From an uncultured Spirochaetia bacterium (GTDB taxonomy: Bacteria; Spirochaetota; Spirochaetia; SZUA-6; Bin103): a stretch of DNA of 64,000 bases. The DNA lies in the NCBI GenBank assembly GCA_958296075.1, contig CATQHW010000002.1, forward strand, positions 1,589,828 through 1,653,827, read 5' to 3'. Below, piece by piece: positions 54,077-63,800 of this stretch. The position numbers were made by a program, and so were the translations under genes. The notes below the pieces were generated by a model, which was not told the origin of the DNA, did not search any database, and saw only the letters and a list, made by a program, of their open reading frames with translations. Each line of letters opens with the position of its first letter. Positions within the stretch are counted from its first letter, which is position 1.

Positions 54077-54087
54077 AGGAGTGAACC

Positions 54088-55308
54088 ATGATTCCCATCT
54101 CGACGCTGAACGATGCCATCAGTGACGATGCGGCCATCCGCCGGATACGGCGTCTGCAACCAGCCGGCGGCGCCGGCGACAAGCTCTTTCCGCCGACCTA
54201 CCCCGGCGAACAGCGCGGAGACCCGCCACGCCACGTGTTCGAACGCCGCCGGAACGACGGCAAGGACGTCTGGTGCGTTCTGATCGACAGCGTCCAGAGC
54301 CAAGCCAACCGCCTGGAGGAAGCGCTGTTAGCTGCTGCCACCGAGGATCAGAAGCTGCCCTTGCCCTACGTCACGGTGGACTTCAGAGCCGCCGGTCTGC
54401 ATCCATTGGAGCGGATCACCTCGCTGGAGGCGCCGCACCGCGTATACGACGCGATTCTGCGCGACAGCTTCCTGGACGGCGTACCGTTCATGCAGAGCGA
54501 GCAGGGCCGCCGCCTCGCTGCGGCGAAACCCGCTGACGCGACCGCGTTGCTCGAGCTTTCCCCGACGGCCCTGGTTTTCGGCGCGTGGCATAGCCAAGGC
54601 GAGGGAGGCGGACTCGGCGCCAAGTTCTCGCGTACGCTCGTCTCCGAAATCATCGGGGTAAACACTCCGGTGGAAGAAGTCGAAATGGACCGGCGAACCC
54701 GTACAACGGAGCCTCGAAACGCTGGCCGGCGTACCGGCAGCCGCATCGATCCGCTGGGCGTTCTCCGCAAAGTCGAGGTGTTCAAGGGACCAACAGGTTG
54801 GAGCACTGAACAGGACAAAGCCGGCAAGCGCGCCAAGAGCGTCCGGCCTTCCGAGATCAACCACGGCAACATCACCCCTTCCATCCAGCCTCTTGGCGTC
54901 ACCTGTGCCTATGCCGAGCACCGAGCGGTGCTCACTCTGGCCGGGCTGCGGCGGTTGCGGTTCGGCGGCGGCGCTCGCGATACCGCCGGGCGTGCGCTGC
55001 TCGCGGCGCTCGGTCTTGCTGCGCTCTGCGAGCAGGACGCCGCCGGTTACGCTCTGCGCTCCCGCTGCGATCTGGTGTGCGATGGCGTCGCCCCGCTGGA
55101 AGTCGTGCACGCCGACGGCACGACGGAGACGGTCGCGTTGGACCGGGCCGAGGCACGGGAGCTGTACCTCGAAGCGTACCGTCGCGCCGAGGAAGTCGGC
55201 TTCGCCTTCCAGTCGCTTACGCTGTCGCCGCAACCCAAGCTGGTCGAAATCGTTCGGCGCAGCCGCGAGCTGGCGCTTGAAGGCGCCGGTCGCGATGAAG
55301 AAGAGTGA
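54088..55308 (+). CDS. csb1: Cas7-family backbone protein Csb1 (GSU0053 type)
   Basis: This 406-aa protein is first gene of the effector operon. The start FPPTYPGEQ, the segments VDSVQSQANR (here IDSVQSQANRLEEALL) and LTSLEAPHRVYDAI, FGAWHSQGEGGGLGAKFSR and, later, LRRLRFGG are characteristic of Csb1, which coats the crRNA spacer as the Cas7 subunit. A clear GAGGAG ribosome site precedes the ATG. The stop overlaps csb2 by 4 nt. Confidence 0.94.
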   Translation: MIPISTLNDAISDDAAIRRIRRLQPAGGAGDKLFPPTYPGEQRGDPPRHVFERRRNDGKDVWCVLIDSVQSQANRLEEALLAAATEDQKLPLPYVTVDFRAAGLHPLERITSLEAPHRVYDAILRDSFLDGVPFMQSEQGRRLAAAKPADATALLELSPTALVFGAWHSQGEGGGLGAKFSRTLVSEIIGVNTPVEEVEMDRRTRTTEPRNAGRRTGSRIDPLGVLRKVEVFKGPTGWSTEQDKAGKRAKSVRPSEINHGNITPSIQPLGVTCAYAEHRAVLTLAGLRRLRFGGGARDTAGRALLAALGLAALCEQDAAGYALRSRCDLVCDGVAPLEVVHADGTTETVALDRAEARELYLEAYRRAEEVGFAFQSLTLSPQPKLVEIVRRSRELALEGAGRDEEE

Positions 55309-56828
55309 GCCTCGTCCTCGAGATCGAGTTCCTGACCGGTGTCTGCCGGGCTGCCCGCGGTCCGGCGATCGCGGCGCCGGATTGGCCGCCACAGATCGAT
55401 CGGGTATTCTCGGCGCTCGTTTCTGCGTGGGCCGCACGCGGCGAGTGCACGGAGGAGCGGCAGGCGCTCGAGTGGCTCGAACGGCAGTCGCCGCCTGCCG
55501 TGCACGCCAGCGCCCAGACGGCGCGCGCCACCCCGGAGGTATTCGTCCCGCCGAACGATTCGGCGTCGCCGGCGGGGGAACTCGGAAAGTTGAAGTGGTT
55601 CCGCGATTACTTGGCGCGCGGTATTCGGCCGCCGGAGAGCAGCGCCAAAGCCTGGGCGACAGCACAGTCAGTGCTTCCGGAGACGCGAGTCCGAAAAGAA
55701 CGCCGATTTCCCGTGGCTCGGCCCGACGATCCGGTCATGACGCTGGCGTGGTGCGCGTCGCCGGAACCGCGAGTGTTTCAGGCATTGGACAAAATCGCGC
55801 GTGACGTCGGCTACGTTGGTCATTCGGCCAGCCTGGTTCGCTGCCGATTCGTCTACGGCAACGGCACGGCGCAGAGACACCCCGCCGCCCCAACCCGGCG
55901 GCGCATCTACCCCGGCCGCCTGGATGAACTGGAGCGTGCGTACCGCGCCAACCCGACGCGGCCGGTGATTTCACCAGGGGCGGCCGTTCCTTCCGCCGCG
56001 GAACCGGCTGCGGAGGCACAACCGCCCGGATGGCTGGTGCTGGAAGCGATAGGCGGACGCGTCCCCGACATCCGGGCCGCGGCGTTGGTCTGCCGGGCGC
56101 TGCGGCGAGCGCTGATGAGCGGGTACCGGCATATCGGACGGGCGGACCGGATCCCGGAGGTCGTGTCAGGGCACACGCCGAGCGGAGAGCCGACCCGCTA
56201 CCCCCACCTGTCGGTCGTGCCGATGGCGTTCGCCGGCTACCCGCACGCGGATGGACGGGTCTTCGGCTTCGCTCTTGTGCCCCCGGCTCAAACGAAGCTG
56301 ACCGACATTCCGGGACTCCGAGCCGCCTTCGAGGAGATCGCGCCGTACGACCGGTGTATGGAGCAGCGGGTACTGGAGATGAAGGGAGCGCCGCTCCTCG
56401 CGCCGCTGCGGCTCGCGCCCGCCGGAGCAGCGACCAAGCGCTCTCTCTCCCCTGCCCCCTACGTGCGGCCGGCGCACGTGTGGGCCAGCGTGACCCCGAT
56501 CGTGCTGGATCGTCATCTCAAGCGACGCGACGATGACGAGGTCCGCGAGCTGGTGGCGCGCGCGTGCGAGAACGCCGGGCTGCCCCGCCCGGATACCGGC
56601 CGGATTCGGGTAGGCAAACACTCCGCGATAGCAGGTGCGCCGCCGGCGCGTCCGTCGTCAGGGGAGCCGCCGTGGATGCGCTGGAAAGTCCCGGCGCAGC
56701 TTGCCAGCCGGTCGCTGGCGCACGCCGTCATCGACTTCGGCGACGAGGTGGCCGGCCCGGTTTTTCTCGGCGCCGGCCGCTTTACCGGGCTGGGGCTGTG
56801 CCGCGGCCTGCGCGGTCCGGAGGTCTGA
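55305..56828 (+). CDS. csb2: Cas5-Cas6 fusion protein Csb2 (GSU0054 type)
   Basis: The protein has 507 aa from a GTG overlapping the csb1 stop. The N-terminal RAMP half (LEIEFLTGVCRAA, DWPPQIDRVFSALVSAW) fits Cas5. The C-terminal half, with RYPHLSVVPMAFAGYPHADG and the Gly-rich end GAGRFTGLGLCRGLRG, fits Cas6, which cuts the repeat 3' of its hairpin and keeps hold of the crRNA. His residues in GYRHIGRADR and HLSV are candidates for catalysis. Four nt separate it from cas3. Confidence 0.92.
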   Translation: MSLVLEIEFLTGVCRAARGPAIAAPDWPPQIDRVFSALVSAWAARGECTEERQALEWLERQSPPAVHASAQTARATPEVFVPPNDSASPAGELGKLKWFRDYLARGIRPPESSAKAWATAQSVLPETRVRKERRFPVARPDDPVMTLAWCASPEPRVFQALDKIARDVGYVGHSASLVRCRFVYGNGTAQRHPAAPTRRRIYPGRLDELERAYRANPTRPVISPGAAVPSAAEPAAEAQPPGWLVLEAIGGRVPDIRAAALVCRALRRALMSGYRHIGRADRIPEVVSGHTPSGEPTRYPHLSVVPMAFAGYPHADGRVFGFALVPPAQTKLTDIPGLRAAFEEIAPYDRCMEQRVLEMKGAPLLAPLRLAPAGAATKRSLSPAPYVRPAHVWASVTPIVLDRHLKRRDDDEVRELVARACENAGLPRPDTGRIRVGKHSAIAGAPPARPSSGEPPWMRWKVPAQLASRSLAHAVIDFGDEVAGPVFLGAGRFTGLGLCRGLRGPEV

Positions 56829-56831
56829 CGC

Positions 56832-59786
56832 ATGTATCTCGGTCCGGGCGACTTCGCCCATTACTTTCGCGCCGTGCACGGCCACGATCCGTTCCCCTGG
56901 CAACAGGCCCTGATCGATCTGCTTGCCGCCGATGATTCCTGGCCGCAGGTCCTGGACCTGCCTACCGGCGCCGGCAAGACGGCGGCGTTGGACATCGCCG
57001 TGTTCCATCTCGCGCTGCGCGCGGACGCACCGTGGAAGGCGGCGTTGAGAATTGCGCTGGTGGTGGACCGGCGGCTGGTGGTGGATGACGCGTTCGAACG
57101 AGCCAGGAAGATAGCCGGAGCGCTTGCCGATCCTCCGAACGGCACGGAGAACGGCGGCGCGGTGGTCCGCGAAGTTGCGCACCGGCTGCGACTCCTTGCC
57201 GGCGACGACTCGCCGCCACTCGTTGCCCGCAGGCTGCGCGGCGGAGCGCCGCTGGAGCACGACTGGGCACGAACGCCGACGCAGCCGACGATCCTCTGTT
57301 CGACCGTGGATCAGGTCGGTTCGCGGCTGCTGTTTCGCGGCTACGGAGTTTCCAACCGCATGAAGCCGGTACATGCGGGCCTCCTGGGGTCGGACAGCTT
57401 GATCCTCCTCGATGAAGCGCATCTGTCGGAACCGTTCCGGCGCACCCTCGCCGACGTCCAGGCAATCGGACAGGCGCGTATCAAGACCGCTCTCCTCTCG
57501 GCGACGCCGGGGATTTCGGAACAACCTACCTTTTCCCTTACGGCCAACGACCGCGTCCACTCCATCCTGAAAGCACGGCTCGAAGCATCCAAGCCGGTCA
57601 GCCTGGAGAAGCCGGTTCGGACAACCCCTGCGGATGTCTTTGCCGGCGCCGCCCACAAGATGGCGGACCGGTTGCGCGCCGGCGGCGTGCCGTTGCCGGT
57701 GGTCGGCATCGTCGTGAACCGGGTCGATCTGGCGCGCGATATCTTCGGCAAGCTGCGGAACGAACGCGAGTCTTCGCCCGCGTCCCTGCTGATGATCGGA
57801 CGTTCGCGCGACGTCGACCGGGACCGGATCGCGCGCCGACTCGCTCCCTACCGCACCGGCTGCCTGGACCGCGATGACGCTGCGTCTCTGTTCGTCGTCG
57901 CGACCCAGTGCCTGGAGGTGGGGGTCGATCTCGACCTCGACGGGTTGGTGACGCAAGCCGCGCCTCTCGATGCCCTCCGCCAGCGCTTCGGACGCCTGAA
58001 CCGCGCCGGCCGCGACGTTCCGGCCGCAGGCGCCATCCTCGTGATGGCCGAAGACGTGGCGAAGAAAGCCGACGATCCCATCTACGGCGACCGCGTACGC
58101 AAGACCTGGAACGCTCTCACCCAAATCGCCGGCGACGGTGACCTGGACTTCGGCGTGACGGCGTTCGAACGCCGGCTGAACGACGCCGCCCTCGATACCG
58201 CTGAACTTGCCGCTCCCCGATCGCAGGCACCGGTTCTCATGCCCGCCTACCTTGATCTCTGGTCGCAGACCTCGCCGCCGCCGGCCGTCGATCCGGAGGT
58301 CGGGCTGTTCCTGCATGGCTCCGAGCGCGCATCGGCTGACGTCTCCCTCGCATGGCGAAGTGACATCGTTCCACCCGACCTGAACGAAGGAAGCGGCGTC
58401 GATCTCAAGACGATCTTGGAGCTGGTTCCGCCCCGTACCGCCGAGATGGTCGAGCTGCCGATCTGGTCGGTGACCGCATGGCTGAACGGCGGACGTGCGG
58501 AGCGCGCAGCTCGTATCGCCGACGTGCCGGCGCGGGACGAGTCAGACGGGGCCGGACGAACGGCGCGGACGGGAAAGAAGGCATTCCGATGGGCCGGGTC
58601 CGACGATCCGCGGACCGGGATCGTCAGCGCGGAGGACCTGCGACCTGGCGACGTGCTGATCGTTCCCGCGATGTACGGTGGGTGCGACGAGTTCGGCTGG
58701 AGTCCGAACTTCGAGAAACCCGTCAACGACGTAGCCGACGAAGCGGCGTGGTCCTATCGCCACCGGCGCTACTCGGTCCGCGTTACGCGCGACACGGTTC
58801 GCCCCGACGCGCAGTGGGAGCGCGTGGCAGCGGTGCTGGAAGCGTCCGACGGGACCGATGGCCGGGAGCTGTTGGACCTTCTCCTGGACGCACTCCCGGC
58901 CGAGATTGCAGGAGCCGACGCCGAAGCGACCGAAGGCGACGTGCCTCCGCGCAGCGTCCGCGCACCGCTCATTTCGCTTGGAGAAGCGAGAGGAAGGATC
59001 AGAACGCACTTCCCCTACGGTCGAGACCATCCCGCGAGCGGCGCCATCCTCGTGGCGCCTCACGGGCTCAAAGGAGAATCCGGCAAGGACGATCCGGCAA
59101 CGCCGGTTACCGAGGACGAAACGTTCTCGCACACGTCGCGCCAGCCAGGCCAACCGGTCAACGTGGATGACCATTGCAACGATGTGGTCGCATACGCAGA
59201 GCGCTTCACGCAAACGCTTGGCATGCCGGCGAAGGTAGCCGCTGACCTGCGCCTCGCCGCGTTCCTGCACGATGCCGGAAAGGCAGACTCGCGCTTCCAG
59301 ATACTGTTGTCCGGCGGTGACTGGTGGAACCGCCCGGATGGGCTGGCGCTGGCCAAGAGCGGCGGGCCTCCGCTTCCGGGTGCATGGAAACGAGCCGGCC
59401 TGCCGGACGGCTGGCGGCATGAAGCGCTGTCGGTACGGATGGCGATGGCCCACCCGCGCTTTGCGGAGGCCTATGACCCGGCTCTCGTGCTATGGCTCAT
59501 CGGCACCCACCACGGATTCGGGCGGCCGTTCTTCGGTTTCGCCGACCTGCATGAAGAGGCTTCGGAACACGATCTGTCCCGCTGCCTGGATGTCGACGAA
59601 TGGCGCGTGGGAGCCGGGCCGGGTCCGCAGTCGCTTGCCTTCGACTACGACGGTCTCGATTGGGCGACGCTGTTCCAGCGGCTCAACCAGCGCTACGGGA
59701 TCTGGGGATTGGCGCGGATGGAGACCATCCTGCGCCTTGCCGACCATCGAGCGTCCGACCGGAGTGTAACGCATGAGCGAAGATAG
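56832..59786 (+). CDS. cas3: Cas3 helicase-nuclease, helicase first then HD
   Basis: The protein has 984 aa. The SF2 helicase comes first: DLPTGAGKT (Walker A, 43-50), DEAH at 194-197, SATP at 223-226 and QRFGRLNRAGR (motif VI). The HD nuclease is at the C-terminus, with FLHDAGKADSRFQ (H813, D814), WRHE (H863) and GTHHG (H893-H894). This order, reversed from type I-E, is usual for GSU0051-type Cas3 of I-U/I-G systems. It unwinds and degrades the target strand after recruitment. Its 3' end overlaps the next gene by 14 nt. Confidence 0.95.
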   Translation: MYLGPGDFAHYFRAVHGHDPFPWQQALIDLLAADDSWPQVLDLPTGAGKTAALDIAVFHLALRADAPWKAALRIALVVDRRLVVDDAFERARKIAGALADPPNGTENGGAVVREVAHRLRLLAGDDSPPLVARRLRGGAPLEHDWARTPTQPTILCSTVDQVGSRLLFRGYGVSNRMKPVHAGLLGSDSLILLDEAHLSEPFRRTLADVQAIGQARIKTALLSATPGISEQPTFSLTANDRVHSILKARLEASKPVSLEKPVRTTPADVFAGAAHKMADRLRAGGVPLPVVGIVVNRVDLARDIFGKLRNERESSPASLLMIGRSRDVDRDRIARRLAPYRTGCLDRDDAASLFVVATQCLEVGVDLDLDGLVTQAAPLDALRQRFGRLNRAGRDVPAAGAILVMAEDVAKKADDPIYGDRVRKTWNALTQIAGDGDLDFGVTAFERRLNDAALDTAELAAPRSQAPVLMPAYLDLWSQTSPPPAVDPEVGLFLHGSERASADVSLAWRSDIVPPDLNEGSGVDLKTILELVPPRTAEMVELPIWSVTAWLNGGRAERAARIADVPARDESDGAGRTARTGKKAFRWAGSDDPRTGIVSAEDLRPGDVLIVPAMYGGCDEFGWSPNFEKPVNDVADEAAWSYRHRRYSVRVTRDTVRPDAQWERVAAVLEASDGTDGRELLDLLLDALPAEIAGADAEATEGDVPPRSVRAPLISLGEARGRIRTHFPYGRDHPASGAILVAPHGLKGESGKDDPATPVTEDETFSHTSRQPGQPVNVDDHCNDVVAYAERFTQTLGMPAKVAADLRLAAFLHDAGKADSRFQILLSGGDWWNRPDGLALAKSGGPPLPGAWKRAGLPDGWRHEALSVRMAMAHPRFAEAYDPALVLWLIGTHHGFGRPFFGFADLHEEASEHDLSRCLDVDEWRVGAGPGPQSLAFDYDGLDWATLFQRLNQRYGIWGLARMETILRLADHRASDRSVTHERR

Positions 59787-60735
59787 ACGACACCTTCTCG
59801 GCGGTCTCGAACCGGACAATCTGCTCGCCTTCATGGCGCTGCTGGGCCTGTTGCGGGTCCTCGAGGAGGCAGAGCCGTCGTGGTCGCCGCGGATTTCCTG
59901 GAGTGTCGATGCCCCGCCCGTCCGGCCGGTGCTGCACGTGGCGCAATCGGTGCCGGAGGACACGATCGTGGCAGCGGCGGCGGCCGGCATGGCGGACCTG
60001 GCGTGCCGGCATCGCTTCGAACCGTTCAAAGACCTGCGGTTGTCGCCGGATGACGCCGCCGGGAAGCTCCGCGAGTCCCGTGACGATCGCTATGCCGCCG
60101 ACCTGTGGGCGGCGCTGGTGAGTGACGCCGCGGTTCGCGACCGAAACAAGACGCAGGAGGCGGAGCCGACGCCGCTCTGTCTGATGTTCGGTCAGGGGCA
60201 CCAACACTTCCTGGAGCGGTTGGGTTCGGTTCCGAGCGAGGGCACGCCGCCAGCCCGAGGCACGGGGCGCTCCAAGGTGGCGATCTCCGAACGAGAGAGC
60301 CTCCGCGAAGCGCTGTTCATGCCGTGGGAACGGCTGGATGTAACGAAGTCGTTCCGCTGGGACCCGCACGAAGACGTGCGCTACGCACTCCGCGCGACCG
60401 ATCCAACCGACGCGAAGACCAAGGAGACCACCCAGCACGGCGCCAACCGCCTCGCCGCGGTCGGCCTGTCCGCGTTGACCGTGACGCCAGGCCGGCGAGG
60501 GGCGGAGATACGTCTTCAACTGCTCGGCGGCAATCGGGACCATGACGGGTTCTTCGTCACGTGGCCGATCTGGCGAGCGCCGATCAGCCTTGCGGCCATC
60601 CGCGCCCTGATCGGCCACGGCGGCCTTGACGACGGGGCGACGCGCGCCGCGCTCGGCGTCACTGGTCGCCAGCGGGCGCGCCGAGTCTCGTCCGGCAAAT
60701 ATATGAACTTCACTCGCGCGGAGACAGTCGACTAG
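59773..60735 (+). CDS. Fourth effector-operon protein (Csb3/Cas8-like or Cas3-extension family)
   Basis: In this 320-aa protein the N-terminal LLGGLEPDNLLAFMALLGLL resembles the openings of Csb3 (GSU0052) and Csx17, the large-subunit candidates of this subtype. The later RWDPHEDVRYALRATDP, GANRLAAVGLSAL and FVTWPIWRAPISLAAIRAL also recall a family annotated as a Cas3 extension in type I-G loci. It is less than half the length of Csx17, and no Csx17 gene is in the window. Translation is coupled to cas3 by the overlap. The job is probably PAM or target recognition, or helping Cas3. Confidence 0.7.
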   Translation: MSEDRRHLLGGLEPDNLLAFMALLGLLRVLEEAEPSWSPRISWSVDAPPVRPVLHVAQSVPEDTIVAAAAAGMADLACRHRFEPFKDLRLSPDDAAGKLRESRDDRYAADLWAALVSDAAVRDRNKTQEAEPTPLCLMFGQGHQHFLERLGSVPSEGTPPARGTGRSKVAISERESLREALFMPWERLDVTKSFRWDPHEDVRYALRATDPTDAKTKETTQHGANRLAAVGLSALTVTPGRRGAEIRLQLLGGNRDHDGFFVTWPIWRAPISLAAIRALIGHGGLDDGATRAALGVTGRQRARRVSSGKYMNFTRAETVD

Positions 60736-60886
60736 CGAACGGCCGCAGACGAGGCGGCGCGATCGATGTAGCGCCGGCCGGACCCGGCAGGCCTGTCTGT
60801 TTCCGACGAGCGGGAGTCTCAGGCGGCCGGCAAGCCGACGCACGGCGCCGCCGGATAGGGTACGATCGGCGCGGCGCGGTCGATTC

Positions 60887-63800
60887 ATGCAGCAACGCAC
60901 GTACCTCCTGCTCCTCCACGACGCGGTCCGCTCTCATATCGCGTCGCTCGGCAGCCGCCAGAAGCGGCACCTGCGCGAGAAGCTGGAGTTCCTGCGGCAC
61001 GGCATGTGGGACGCCGGCGTCCGGGTCAAGAAGCTCAGGGGGGGCCGCTCCAGCTTCGAGGCGCGGCTGACGCGCGGCGACCGCATCCTGTTCACGCTGG
61101 GGCGGCCGCCGGCCGCCGGCGCGCCCGGCGGCGCCGCCAGCGGCGGGGACGCGACCCGCATCTACGTCTGGGGCGTGGTCAAGCACGACGACGTCTCGGC
61201 GGCCGAGCGCCGCATCGTCGCCGCCAACGCGCCGTTCCTGGACTTCCGCGCCGACGAGCCCGAGCACCCGGAACTCCCGGACCTGGTCCTGGACGACCTG
61301 CCCGACGAGCACGTCGGCGCGGCGTTCGAGCGCCCGTTCTCCGCGGCGCCCGCTACCGCCCGCGCCGGCCATGACGGCCGCGCCCCGGACGCCGGGCCGC
61401 AGCGCTGGCTGGTGGTCGACGACGAGGAGTGGCGCCGGCTGCTGGCCACGGAAGACCCCGACAGCGTGCAACTCTATCTCTTCCTCACCGGCGAGCAGGC
61501 TCGTCTGCTCCACAGCGAACCGCCGGTGCTGCTGTCGGGAACGGCCGGCAGCGGCAAGACCACCATCGCCGTCTACTACCTGCTGCGCCATCGCGCCCGC
61601 CAGCTTGCCGGCGCCGCTGACCGTGACGTCGCGGACGCCGGCATCCACGCCGCCGCCCCCGCGGCGGCGCGCGAACGCGCCCTGTTCGTCACCGGCGGCC
61701 CGCATCTGAAGCGCTTTTCCGAGCGCATCTACCGCGGCCTGGTGGCGGCGACCGACCTGGAAGCCGCCCCGGAGGCGGCGCGCTTCGCGACCTTCGCCGA
61801 ACTGTTGGGCGAAATCCTGCCCGCCGGCGGGCGGGCGTCCGCGCAGCCGCCGGCCGGATTGCGGGAGTTTCGCGACATCGTCCACAACCACCCGGGCGCC
61901 GGCCGCTACGACGCCGAGCTGGTATGGGAAGAGATACGCTCGATCATCAAGGGGGCCAAGCCTCCCGTGAGCCGGCGGCGCTTCGCGGAGCTGACCGGCC
62001 GCTTCGCCGGAGCGCAAGTCACCATGCGGGAGCGCGCCGAGCTGGCGGAGTACGTGGTGCGGTTGGGAAACCTGGAGCTCGGCGACAAGCTCGACGCGGT
62101 GCGCGAGCGCCGGACCTCGTTCGCGACGCTGCAGGAGTTCGCCGCCGGCGTACGCGCCGCCGGCGTGCCGCCCTCCGCCGAGCAGATGTTCCTGCTGGAA
62201 GCGGCGTTGCGCCTGCTCGACAAACAGGCGGCCCGCCTCGACCAGCCGCTCTTGACGCTGCGCGAGTACGAGAGCCTGGGCCGCAAGCGGGCGCCCAACT
62301 TCCCGTTCGACCGCCGCGACATCTACCGGATCGCCGAGTACTACCAGGACCGCCTGGCGCAGACCTCCCGCTTCGACGAGATCGACCTGACGCGCGCCGC
62401 CCTGCAACGGCTGGAGCAGGACGACGACCGCTTCCGCTACGACCTGGTCGTGTGCGACGAAGTGCAGGACTTCACCGACGTGCAGTTGGCGCTGCTGTTC
62501 CGGCTGGCCGACGACCCGCTGCGCACGGTGCTGGCCGGCGATCCCAAGCAGATCATCAACCCCAGCGGCTTCCGCTGGGAGGAGGTGCGCGCCCGCTACT
62601 ACGAGCGCGGCCTGCGCGTCCCGGAGGTGATCAACCTCAGCGTCAACTTTCGCAGCGTCGGCAACATCGTCGCCCTGGCCAACGAGCTGCTGGCGCTGAA
62701 ACGGTCGCTGGTCGGTCTGGGCGGCGGCGAGATCGCCGAGCGCTGGACCTTTCGCGGCCGGCCGCCGCTACTGGTCGACGGCCTCTCCGAACCGGAGCTG
62801 CTGCGCACCATGCGCCGCGCCGGCGCCGGTCAGGTCGTGCTGGTACGCACGAGCGCCGAACGCGACCGCCTGCGCGCGGCGCTGCAGACCGAGTTGGTCT
62901 TCACCATCAACGACGCCAAAGGCCTGGAGTTCGACGCCGTGCTGCTCTGGCGGTTCACGGCGTCGGACGGCTCGGCAGCGCGCTGGCGCCGCATCGCCGA
63001 GGAACGGCATCACGCGGACGCCGACGCGCCCCACGTCCGGCACGAGATCAACCTGCTGTACGTGGCCGTGACGCGCGCGCGCAACACCCTGGTGATCTGG
63101 GACGGCCCGGCCGCCGGACCGATCTGGACGATCGGCGCTCTGGCCGATCACGTGTTCCGCTCCGGCGACGCGCAGGCGCTCGCCACCCTCTGGCAGCGCG
63201 TGTCGAGCCCCGCCGAGTGGGAGGTCCAGGGCGACTACTTCTTCGAACGGGAACACTTCGCCGCCGCCGAGGAGTGCTACCGCAACGCCGCCGCGCACGC
63301 CAAGGAGGCGGTGGCGCGCGCGCACCGGCTGGAGCGGGCCGGCGAGCACCGCGCCGCCGCCGACCTGTTCGCCGGCCACGGCTACCCCGCGCGCGCGGCG
63401 GAGAACCTGGAGCGCGGGCACGCCTACCGCGAAGCGGCGCGCGCGTGGCGCCGCGCCGGCGACGAACGCCGCGCCCTCACCTGCGACGCGCGCCACTTCG
63501 AGGCCGACGGCCGCTACGTCAAGGCTGCCGGGCGGTGGCGCCAGCTCGGCGACGAGGAGCGCATGATCCGCAACCTGGAGCGCGCCGGCGAGCACCGCCA
63601 ACTGGCCGAGCACTACCTGCGCGGCGAACGGACAGCCGACGCGGCGCGCCACCTGAAACTGGCCGGCGAGCACGCCGCCGCGGCGGTGCAATTCCGGCGC
63701 GCCGGCCTGCTGGAAGAGGCGGCGCACGAGTTCGAGCGGGCCGGCCGGCACCGCCAGGCCGTCCCTCTGTACCGGCGCCTCAAAGACGATCACGCGCTGC

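Noticed and set aside
60736..60886. Possible further cas gene or small RNA after the effector operon
   Set aside because: GC-rich stretch with no ORF, ribosome site or convincing hairpin; I see nothing supportable there.
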